Assembly: GCF_030268225.1 (NCBI RefSeq)
Contig: NZ_BSQG01000001.1
Coordinates: 124,001-188,000, forward strand
DNA from: Nocardiopsis ansamitocini
GTDB taxonomy: Bacteria > Actinomycetota > Actinomycetes > Streptosporangiales > Streptosporangiaceae
Length of the DNA stretch: 64,000 bases
Direction of reading: 5' to 3'
Every line of letters begins with the position of its first letter. Position 1 is the stretch's first letter. Shown piece by piece: positions 1 through 7,092 of this stretch. The position numbers and the translations under genes are program-made. Below the pieces are notes generated by a model. It searched no databases and had not been told where the DNA came from. It worked only from the letters and a program-made list of their open reading frames with translations.

Positions 1-187
1 CGTCGACCCACCGACCACAGCCCGCAGCGCGCGCCGACCCGCCGTGTGCGGGCGTTCGGCGGCACTTCGCCCGGCGCTGCGCGCGCCGGGCGGTGCCGCC
101 CCACCGGCCCCCACCGGTAACGATTGCGGGCACCGGCAGTGCACGTCCGCCGCCACCTGGGCCGCACCAACCGCTACCCTCGTCGGC

Positions 188-1360
188 GTGGCCGACAGCG
201 ATGCGAATACCTGCAACTATCCCGGATGCACCCGAGAGGTGCCCCGTGGCACTTCCCCCGGCCGCCCACCCGAGTACTGCGACCTGCCCGAACACACTCG
301 CTGGCGAGCCTGGCGCGAACGTCAGCGGCTACAGCAGGAGGCGGTGGCCGCCGAGGAACAGCACCGCGAGGCCGAGAACACATCCGTGTCCGTGCCCGCC
401 GCCCGCCCGGGAGGTGATCCTGCTCCCATCACCAGCGCACGGCTGCGCGCCGACGAACTTCTGACCCGCTTCGCGGTCCAGGCCGAACAGCTCACCGCCA
501 CTCTCGCGTCGGCGACCACGGCGTTCACCGCGATGAGCGACCCTGCCAACGCCGAAGCGCAGGTCGAAGCGGCCCGGGTCGCCGCGGCACGACGGATCGC
601 CGAGGCCGACGAGGCGCGGTTGGCCTCCGACAACGACCGCCGCGCTGCCGAACGCGCCCGCAAGGAAGCCGAGGCCGAGGCCGCCAGGGCCCGCGAGGCG
701 GCCGACTCGGCGATCGGCGCGGCCGGCTCGGCCGAGCGCATGGCCGATCAGGCCATCACCGCCCGCCAAGAGGCACTGGAGGCGGGCGCGGCCGCGACAG
801 CCCTGGCCCAGGCCACAGCCGTCGAACGCGACGAGGCGCTTCAGGCGCGCGAGGCGGCGGCGGCCGAGGCCGAAGCCGCACGCGGCGAGACCGAGCGGGT
901 GCGTACCGAGGCGACCCACCGGGTCGAGCGTGAACGCGCCGCGGCCGCGCTGCGCCTCAGCGAGGTCCAGGAGCACGCGGCAGCCGAGCACACCCGCCTG
1001 AGCGAACGGCTGGACGCCCTTCAGGAACAGCTGGGCGAGGCGACGGCGGCCCGCGACACCGCCACCGCGCTGGCCGAACGCACCAACGAGCAGGCGGCCC
1101 AGGACCGCGCCGAACGCGATCGTCTTGCGGCCGAGGTGGAGCGGGTCCGCGAGGCGGCCCGCGCCGACCTCAACGAGCAGCGATCCGGTGCTGCCGCAGC
1201 CCTGGCCGAGACCCGGGAGGCAGCGGCCCAGCGCCTGGCCGCGGTGGAGGACGCACGCACCCAGGTCCTGCACCGCGCGCAACGCGCCGAAGCCCAGCTC
1301 GACGACGCACTGGCCGAACTGAAACAGCTGCGTGCGGCGACGCCTGCCGACGGCTCCTGA
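188..1360 (+). CDS. CCCH zinc-finger plus long coiled-coil protein, function unknown
   Basis: I do not recognise a named family. I chose the GTG at 188, where protein-like composition begins; the reading frame stays open upstream to 44, so the true start could be earlier. From this start the product is 390 residues. Residues 9-36 hold C-X4-C-X16-C-X4-H (CNYPGC then YCDLPEH), followed by a basic/aromatic TRWRAWRERQR stretch, which together look like a small zinc module for nucleic-acid or protein contact. From about residue 60 to the end the protein is Ala/Glu/Arg-rich heptad sequence, predicted to be nearly continuous coiled coil. It has no signal peptide or membrane segment. KfrA/SMC-like scaffolding proteins have a similar composition, so the coiled coil says little about function. 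A perfect hairpin follows the stop directly. Confidence 0.6.
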   Translation: MADSDANTCNYPGCTREVPRGTSPGRPPEYCDLPEHTRWRAWRERQRLQQEAVAAEEQHREAENTSVSVPAARPGGDPAPITSARLRADELLTRFAVQAEQLTATLASATTAFTAMSDPANAEAQVEAARVAAARRIAEADEARLASDNDRRAAERARKEAEAEAARAREAADSAIGAAGSAERMADQAITARQEALEAGAAATALAQATAVERDEALQAREAAAAEAEAARGETERVRTEATHRVERERAAAALRLSEVQEHAAAEHTRLSERLDALQEQLGEATAARDTATALAERTNEQAAQDRAERDRLAAEVERVREAARADLNEQRSGAAAALAETREAAAQRLAAVEDARTQVLHRAQRAEAQLDDALAELKQLRAATPADGS

Positions 1361-1363
1361 ACC

Positions 1364-1397
1364 CCCGGTTGCGCGGCACCGGTGCCGCGCAACCGGG
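1364..1397 (+). terminator. 17-bp perfect hairpin after the coiled-coil gene
   Basis: The arms cccggttgcgcggcacc and ggtgccgcgcaaccggg abut exactly, so the real loop is formed by the central bases. The hairpin starts 3 nt after the TGA at 1360. There is no T-run, as is common for actinomycete terminators. Confidence 0.7.
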
Positions 1398-1452
1398 AGG
1401 ACCAGCGCGCCCGCTGGCCCGGCTCCTCCCGATTCCTCCTACGATTGGGCGT

Positions 1453-3558
1453 GTGCATGATCAGGGGGCGAACGGCAGCGAATCGGCGGACGCAGACCCG
1501 CAGGAGTGGAATCCTCCATCCCGGGTGCGGGCGCGGGTCGCTGAGCGACCGCGCCAACGGATGGACCTGAAAGCACTCTTCGGGCTCGCCTCGGGACGCT
1601 TCGCCTGGACCATCGCCGCAAAGGCGGCCATCGCCATGAGCTCATCGTTCGCCCTGGTCGCCTTCCTGTTCGGGCCCGCGGCGGGATCATTGGCGGCGCT
1701 GGGCTCGATGACCGTGCTCTACGAGAAGAACACGCCCTACACCCATCGCGCCCTCTCCCTTGGTCTTATCGCGCTGGGCTTCGCGGCCAGCGTCGCGATC
1801 GGGTCCGTGGCCTCGGTGTCGCTGTGGTCGGGCGCGCTGGCGATCGGCTTGGTGGCCGGAGTCTCGACCTGGCTGTGCCAGTCGCTGCGGGTGGACGTTC
1901 CTGGACCGTTCTTCTTCGTACTGGTCTGCGCCATCGCCACGATCGCCCCCGGCGGCCTGGCAGCGGCGCCCGCGCACACCGCGACGGCTGCCATCGGTGC
2001 CGCGATCGGCTGGCTGGTGTCCATGGTGGGTGCGCCCTTCCGTGCGCGCCATCCCGAGAACCGCGCCGTGGCCGAGGCGTTTCGCCAGTTGGCCGCGTTG
2101 CTGCGGGCGATCGGCACTCCCCGGGTCGACCATGTCCAGCACCAGGCGTCCCTGGCGGTGTCCAATGCCTGGCGTGTGGTGCTACAGGCCCAGACCCGCG
2201 GTTACCGCGACACCCCCGACGCCGCGCGGCTGCGCGCCCTGCTTCGCTGGGTGTCCGACATCCACCTGGCCGCCACCGAGGTGTCGCTGGCCCGTTCCGA
2301 ACCGCTGCCAGCGGTGGCCTCGAACTTCGCCGAGGGCCTGGCCGTTGCGGTGGGCCGACCGTTGCTGTCGCCCGATCCCGACGGCCTGGACGAGATCCGC
2401 AAGGGTCTTCGGCCGCGCTCGTTGGAGTCGCGGCTGTACAGCAACCTGGCCCGCGCCGCCCAGAGCGCCCGCAAGCGCGACCACGAGGTGGAGGGGCTCG
2501 GCGGAAAACTGCACGACCGCCGCAACCCGCCCGCGATGGACTCGCTGCGGTCGGGGTTGAGCCGCAAATCCCTGATCCGGCCGACCGCACTGCGCATGGG
2601 GATCACCGTGGCCGCAGCCGGTCTGCTGGCCATCGCGCTGGGCTTCGACCGCTACTACTGGGTCTCCATCACCGCCGCCTCGGTGCTGCAGGGCGGCAAC
2701 GTGGTCCTGACCGCCAACCGGTCGGCCCAACGTGCGCTGGGAACGGTGCTGGGCGTGGTCATCGGGGCGGGCATTCTCATGACCTCGCCCCCGCTGTGGG
2801 TGGTGATCATCACCGCGGCGCTGTTCCAGGCACTGGCCCAATTGGTGATCGCCCGCAACTTCTTCTACGCCAGCATCGCGCTGACACCGATGGCGTTGCT
2901 CGTCGCCTTCACGGCGTCGCCCTACCCGGTGGACCAGCTGGCGCAGGCACGCGTGGTGGACAGCGTCGTCGGGGCGTTCGCCGGCATCCTGGGCGCACTG
3001 CTGCTGTGGCGCAAGGCATCGGCTGCGCGACTGCCGCAGACCATCGTCACGGTCCTGGGCAGCTCCCAGGCGGTCCTGATGGAGGTCCTGGACCCGCAGG
3101 TGGAGATCACGCCGGAGCGGCGCTACCGGCTGCGCCGTGACCTGCGTCGCGACCTGCTGAGCCTGCGCGGCGTCTACGACAGTGCCATCGGCGACGTCCC
3201 CCGCGCCGAGCACACCCGGCCGCTGTGGCCGGTGGTCATCGCCACCCAGCGCATCGGCTACCTGGCGCTGTCGGCGCTGGCGTTGGAGGAGGCCCCTCCG
3301 GCCTCCCAGATCACCCTGCAACGACTGGGCCTGGCCTTCGACGAACTCGCGGCGTCGCTGGTGGAACGGCGGACTCCGCGGCTGGGTGCACTTCCGCGAC
3401 TGGTGGATTATCCACGCATCAACATGGAACTGCGTGCGCTGTCGTCGTCGATGCGCAGCGCGGTGGCCACCGACGAACGCGACGCCACCGCCGAACAGCA
3501 ACTTCGGGCACAGCGCGAGCAGCGCCGCGCCCGGGACGAGGTGACCGGGGATCTCTGA
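1453..3558 (+). CDS. FUSC-family membrane protein
   Basis: A protein of about 701 residues with two hydrophobic blocks of short transmembrane segments, at about residues 45-190 and 375-520, separated and followed by hydrophilic helical regions. This is the duplicated layout of FUSC/aromatic-acid-exporter proteins (YccS/AaeB-like, Pfam FUSC/FUSC_2). Members are thought to move aromatic acids or other amphipathic compounds across the membrane; the substrate here cannot be read from sequence. I prefer the GTG at 1453 because TACGAT (1440-1445) lies 7 nt before it and there is no Shine-Dalgarno, which suggests a leaderless transcript. The ATG at 1561 (MDLKALFG) is the alternative. The C-terminus is charged and rich in Gln/Arg. 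The gene converges on the cyclase gene with a 10-nt gap. Confidence 0.8.
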   Translation: MHDQGANGSESADADPQEWNPPSRVRARVAERPRQRMDLKALFGLASGRFAWTIAAKAAIAMSSSFALVAFLFGPAAGSLAALGSMTVLYEKNTPYTHRALSLGLIALGFAASVAIGSVASVSLWSGALAIGLVAGVSTWLCQSLRVDVPGPFFFVLVCAIATIAPGGLAAAPAHTATAAIGAAIGWLVSMVGAPFRARHPENRAVAEAFRQLAALLRAIGTPRVDHVQHQASLAVSNAWRVVLQAQTRGYRDTPDAARLRALLRWVSDIHLAATEVSLARSEPLPAVASNFAEGLAVAVGRPLLSPDPDGLDEIRKGLRPRSLESRLYSNLARAAQSARKRDHEVEGLGGKLHDRRNPPAMDSLRSGLSRKSLIRPTALRMGITVAAAGLLAIALGFDRYYWVSITAASVLQGGNVVLTANRSAQRALGTVLGVVIGAGILMTSPPLWVVIITAALFQALAQLVIARNFFYASIALTPMALLVAFTASPYPVDQLAQARVVDSVVGAFAGILGALLLWRKASAARLPQTIVTVLGSSQAVLMEVLDPQVEITPERRYRLRRDLRRDLLSLRGVYDSAIGDVPRAEHTRPLWPVVIATQRIGYLALSALALEEAPPASQITLQRLGLAFDELAASLVERRTPRLGALPRLVDYPRINMELRALSSSMRSAVATDERDATAEQQLRAQREQRRARDEVTGDL

Positions 3559-3568
3559 CCCCCTCGGG

Positions 3569-4234
3569 CTACTGCGCGGCGAGGGCGAAGGCGCGGACCG
3601 GGAAGGTGGCCAGTCCGCGGATCTTGACCGGTACGGCGAAGAACTCGAAGTTCTCCACGGGGAGCTCGTTCAACAGGCACAGGTGCTCCACCACGGGGAT
3701 TCCCGCTGCCAGCAGCCGGGAGTGCGCGGGGCGTGCCCCCGCGCTGTGGGAGGAGGTGTCGTCGATGTTGACCGAGTCGATGCCGACCAGCGCAGCGCCG
3801 GCGTCGACCAGCGCGCGGGCCCCGTCCTCAGTGAGGCAGGGATGCCCGGGGTCCCCGTATGCCTCGGTGCGCCAGTGCCGGTCCCAGCCGGTGCGGATGA
3901 GAACGGCGCGCCCGGCGACGTCGGCACCCTTGAACGCCTCGGGGCCCACCTCGCGCTCGGTCGGGTCGATCACGATGCCCGGCAGCGCGGCGACCTTGGA
4001 GAGTTCGAGGTCGGCGAGGTCGGAGCCGTCGCGGTAGCGGTGGGCGGGCGTGTCGAGGTAGGTGCCGGTGTTGGCGACCATGGAGATGCGCCCGATCTGG
4101 AACTCGGTACCCGCCGCGTAGGTGCCGTGGGAGTCGTCGAAGGACAGGTGGTCCTCGATGACCGGGGCGGGCAGCCCGGGGTAGGTCGTCATACCGGCAA
4201 CGATCTGGTGGCTCAGGTCGATCAGGCGCGCCAT
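3569..4234 (-). CDS. Cyclase-family (kynurenine-formamidase-like) protein, variant active site
   Basis: A 221-residue member of the cyclase family (PF04199), which includes metal-dependent arylformamidases and isatin hydrolases. The ATG at 4234 gives the typical MARLIDLSHQI beginning; the frame remains open further upstream, but without family similarity. The family signature HxGTHxDxPxH is here NTGTYLDTPAH at residues 55-65: Asp61 and His65 are kept, while the two metal-binding His positions are Asn55 and Tyr59. The subgroup with GTYLD, followed by HRYRDG and SDLADL, is to my knowledge a recurrent variant and not random decay. Its reaction is unknown, so I do not assign kynurenine formamidase. 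It is monocistronic, with the start 143 bp from the divergent plsC gene. Confidence 0.8.
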   Translation of the reverse strand: MARLIDLSHQIVAGMTTYPGLPAPVIEDHLSFDDSHGTYAAGTEFQIGRISMVANTGTYLDTPAHRYRDGSDLADLELSKVAALPGIVIDPTEREVGPEAFKGADVAGRAVLIRTGWDRHWRTEAYGDPGHPCLTEDGARALVDAGAALVGIDSVNIDDTSSHSAGARPAHSRLLAAGIPVVEHLCLLNELPVENFEFFAVPVKIRGLATFPVRAFALAAQ

Positions 4235-4377
4235 GGTGTTGTGCCCTCGGTTCTCTCGCTCCCGGATAGGTCTAGACCAAACTCTAGCGCGCACCTCGGC
4301 GTCCGGACAGGCCAAAGGCACCGCTAGAGTTCACGCGTCGGGAGTGAAGCAGTCAAGGCGAGAAGGAGACACCGTCC

Positions 4378-5079
4378 GTGTCGCTGTACGGGATCGCCAA
4401 ATCCGTGATCAAGCCGGTCACCATCGCGCTGTGGCCGCAGCGGGTCGAGGGACTGCAGCACATCCCGGCGCACGGACCGGTGATCATCGCGTGCAACCAC
4501 CACTCCAACATCGACCCGTTGTTCTTGGGCGTGGTCGTGCCGCGGCCAATCATCTTCATCGCCAAGCAGGAGTTGTTCGCCCAGGGCAACATCGCCCAGC
4601 GGATGTTCAGCCGGGCCCTACGGGCCATCGGTCAGGTGTCGGTGGACCGCAGGCCGGGGCAGAGCTCCCAGGAGGCGATGTCCAACAGCCTGGACGTGCT
4701 CGCCGACGACAACGTCTTCGGGATCTTCCCCGAAGGGTCGCGTTCGCCAGACGGTCGGCTCTACAAGGGGCAGACCGGCCTGGCCTGGTTGGCACTGACC
4801 TCCGGCGCTCCGGTGGTCCCGGCGGCGCTGTCGGGCACCCGGCACATTCGCCCCAAGGGGCGCCGGATCCCCGCGTTGCGCCGGGTGGGGGTGCGCTTCG
4901 GGCCGCCGGTGGACCTCTCCTCATGGAAGGGCCAGGCAGACAAGGCGCGGGCCCGCCGCGAAGCGACCGAGGCGATCATGGCCGACATCCAGCGCCTCTC
5001 GGGGCAGGAGCGGGTGGCCCGCTTCGCGGCATCGGCCAAGGCCGAGGCGAAACCCCTGAACGGCCCGGGCAAGCAGTGA
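4378..5079 (+). CDS. plsC: 1-acyl-sn-glycerol-3-phosphate acyltransferase (PlsC family)
   Basis: A 233-residue acyltransferase that would esterify lysophosphatidate (or a related acceptor) at the membrane face during phospholipid synthesis. The catalytic HX4D motif is NHHSNID (His41, Asp46), and the substrate-binding block is FPEGSRS (about residues 117-123), as expected for PlsC/LPLAT. A single hydrophobic patch, no signal peptide and a basic C-terminus fit a peripheral membrane enzyme. The GTG start is supported by GAAGGAG at 4361-4367. A TAGAGT box at 4325-4330 may be the -10. Actinomycetes carry several PlsC paralogues, so acceptor specificity is unknown. Confidence 0.9.
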   Translation: MSLYGIAKSVIKPVTIALWPQRVEGLQHIPAHGPVIIACNHHSNIDPLFLGVVVPRPIIFIAKQELFAQGNIAQRMFSRALRAIGQVSVDRRPGQSSQEAMSNSLDVLADDNVFGIFPEGSRSPDGRLYKGQTGLAWLALTSGAPVVPAALSGTRHIRPKGRRIPALRRVGVRFGPPVDLSSWKGQADKARARREATEAIMADIQRLSGQERVARFAASAKAEAKPLNGPGKQ

Positions 5080-5275
5080 CACCGCGACCGCGTGAGCTAA
5101 ACCACAGGCGGTCGGGGCTTGAGGCAGCACCGTACATGCGTTGCAGATGTTGGGGAACCAATCCACACCTTGACGTGCGCGGGGATATCCGACCGCGGTA
5201 ACGTCCCCCCGGCAACCCGGACAAGAAGAGGGTTGTCTATTTTTATAGTTGGTTTAGTGGGGAATTGTTTTCCGC
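5080..5275. other. Intergenic stretch without a gene; weak terminator-like hairpin
   Basis: I find no convincing open frame here. The inverted repeat caaccc (5213-5218) / gggttg (5230-5235), followed by tctattttta, is the only terminator-like structure after plsC. The A+T-rich tail to 5281 then leads into the fprA promoter. Confidence 0.35.
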
Positions 5276-5299
5276 TACTATTAGGTTAGCCTAGCCTGA
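5276..5299 (+). promoter_or_regulatory. DtxR/IdeR-type iron box overlapping the fprA promoter
   Basis: TTAGGTTAGCCTAGCCTGA at 5281-5299 matches 16 of 19 positions of the actinobacterial iron box TTAGGTTAGGCTAACCTAA. A TACTAT -10-like hexamer (5276-5281) abuts it, so a bound Fe(II)-repressor would cover the transcription start. The expected result is derepression of the downstream reductase under iron limitation. Confidence 0.75.
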
Positions 5300-5388
5300 T
5301 TTATCGTGTCCTGGGCGACCGTGGCGCGCGGCACGTCCTGCCGGCCACGCACGTGCCGCCGAATCAGACGCGAAGGATGGAGAATCGA

Positions 5389-6756
5389 ATGACGCGTCCA
5401 CTGCGAGTGGGAATCGTGGGGTCTGGACCTGCGGGTATCTACGCCGCCGATCTGCTGACCAAGGACGAGACCCTTGCCGCCAGCGGAACGCCACTCAGCA
5501 TCGACATCCTCGACAAGCTTCCGGCCCCTTACGGGCTGGTCCGTTACGGAGTCGCGCCCGACCACCCCCGGATCAAACAGATCCAGGGGGCGCTGCACAA
5601 GATCCTCGACAAACCCGAGGTTCGCTTCCTGGGCAACGTCAACTACGGCGTGGACCTGAAGCTGGACGACCTGCGCCGCCACTACGACGCCGTCATCTTC
5701 GCCACCGGCTCCGACCGCGACCGCCCCCTGGACATTCCCGGTGCCGACCTGCCCGGTTGCCATGGTGCCGCGGACTTCGTCTTCTGGTACGACAGCCACC
5801 CCGACGTTCCCCACAACTGGCACGTCGACGGAACCAGCGTCGCCGTCATCGGCGCCGGCAACGTCGCCGTCGACGTCGCGCGCATCCTGGCCAAGCACGC
5901 CGACGACCTCCTCACCACCGACATCACCGACAACGTGCACCGGGACCTGCTGAACAAGCAGATCACCGACGTGCACGTCTTCGCCCGTCGCGGCATCGCG
6001 CAGGGCAAGTTCACCCCGATGGAACTGCGCGAGCTGGACAAGCAGCCCGGCGTCGAGGTGATCGTCTACCCCGAGGAGTTCGACCTCGACGAGGCCAGCC
6101 TGGCCGCCATCGAGGACTCCAACCAGATCAAGACCAACGTCAAGGTCCTGCAGAACTGGGCGATCCGCGACCCCCGTGGCGCCGAGCGCCGCCTGCACCT
6201 GCACTTCCTGCACCGCCCCGTCGAGGTCCTGGGCACCGAGCGCGTGACGGGCCTGCGCACCGAGGTCATGGAGCTGGACGGCACCGGTAACGCCCGAGGC
6301 ACCGGCGAGTTCGTCGACCACGACGTCCAGGCCGTCTACCGGGCCATCGGCTACCTGGGCTCCCCACTGGCCGACCTGCCCTTCGACGCCGAGCGCGGCG
6401 TCGTGCCCAACGACGGCGGCCGGGTCCTCGACATCGAGGACACCCCCATGCGGGGCGTCTACGCCACCGGGTGGATCAAGCGCGGCCCGGTCGGCCTGAT
6501 CGGGCACACCAAGGGCGATGCGCTGGAGACCGTGGGCAACCTGGTGGCCGACCACGAGGCGCTGCCCCGGGCCACCGACCCCGCCCCGGAGTCCTTCACC
6601 CGGCTGCTGCACGAGCGCGGCGTCCCCTTCACCACCTGGGAGGGCTGGAAGCGCATCGAGGCCCACGAGGAGTCCCTCGGCGTGCCGCACGGACGCAAGC
6701 GTGTGAAGGTTCTCGCCCGTGATGAGATGACCCAGATCGCCCGTACCGAGGGCTGA
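5389..6756 (+). CDS. fprA: Ferredoxin--NADP+ reductase, FprA type
   Basis: A 455-residue two-dinucleotide-binding flavoprotein. The FAD fold starts at residue 6 with GIVGSGPAGIYAA; the NADP fold has VAVIGAGNVAVDVARIL in mid-protein, and the late GVYATGWIKRGP block is typical of FprA/adrenodoxin-reductase enzymes. It would pass electrons between NADPH and ferredoxins (P450, Fe-S or siderophore-linked reactions) in the cytoplasm. I chose the ATG at 5389, 5-6 nt after GGATGGAGA; the in-frame ATG at 5377 is a weaker alternative. The iron box upstream argues that its main role is under iron starvation. It is monocistronic, closed by a strong hairpin. Confidence 0.9.
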   Translation: MTRPLRVGIVGSGPAGIYAADLLTKDETLAASGTPLSIDILDKLPAPYGLVRYGVAPDHPRIKQIQGALHKILDKPEVRFLGNVNYGVDLKLDDLRRHYDAVIFATGSDRDRPLDIPGADLPGCHGAADFVFWYDSHPDVPHNWHVDGTSVAVIGAGNVAVDVARILAKHADDLLTTDITDNVHRDLLNKQITDVHVFARRGIAQGKFTPMELRELDKQPGVEVIVYPEEFDLDEASLAAIEDSNQIKTNVKVLQNWAIRDPRGAERRLHLHFLHRPVEVLGTERVTGLRTEVMELDGTGNARGTGEFVDHDVQAVYRAIGYLGSPLADLPFDAERGVVPNDGGRVLDIEDTPMRGVYATGWIKRGPVGLIGHTKGDALETVGNLVADHEALPRATDPAPESFTRLLHERGVPFTTWEGWKRIEAHEESLGVPHGRKRVKVLARDEMTQIARTEG

Positions 6757-6769
6757 CCTCTCTCCGCCC

Positions 6770-6800
6770 CCGAAGCCCCCGGCGTCGCCGGGGGCTTCGG
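6770..6800 (+). terminator. fprA terminator hairpin
   Basis: The arms ccgaagcccccggc (6770-6783) and gccgggggcttcgg (6787-6800) form a perfect 14-bp stem with a gtc loop, 13 nt after the fprA stop. Confidence 0.85.
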
Positions 6801-6847
6801 TCGATCTCGCCCGATTACGACGTTCGGGGAACATCCACGCACACCGA

Positions 6848-7061
6848 TGGGTTAGAGTTTCTGGTGGTCGGTGTGGTCTAAGTGTCCCCCGGGCTCTAAC
6901 CCACGCCTTCGCGGAATACCGCGTGCGGCCCCCGCCCCCGGCGGGGTGCTCCGTACGGCCACATGGAGCCGCGTTGTGCACCACGCCGTGAGGCGACCGC
7001 CACACCGGCCACCCACTCACTTGCTCCGCCCCGCGCCTCCCCCTTGAGTCGCGGGGTTTTT
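6848..7061 (+). ncRNA. Structured leader or small RNA ending in an intrinsic terminator, class unknown
   Basis: This 290-nt gap after the fprA terminator holds no gene but has ordered structure. A 10-bp stem (tgggttagag 6848-6857 / ctctaaccca 6894-6903) is followed by C-rich loops. The last hairpin is ccccgcg (7029-7035) / cgcgggg (7050-7056) with a cctccccctt-type loop and TTTTT at 7057-7061. The terminator lies 32 nt before the PBP start, so the region is either an attenuated leader or a free small RNA of about 210 nt. C-run loops recall the actinobacterial 6C RNA, but I cannot match that family, nor ydaO, cobalamin or SAM riboswitch cores. Confidence 0.4.
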
Positions 7062-7092
7062 CTCATCCTGCCAGGGAAGGACAGCGTGCGCC

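Noticed and set aside
6904-7000. A tRNA-like or known riboswitch fold in the leader before the PBP
   Set aside because: No TPsiC arm (GTTCGANTC), no acceptor pairing, and no ydaO, SAM or cobalamin core could be found.
5281-7020. Long minus-strand open frame (579 codons) opposite fprA
   Set aside because: It mirrors the high-G+C third-position pattern of fprA, lacks a start signal and has no family motifs.
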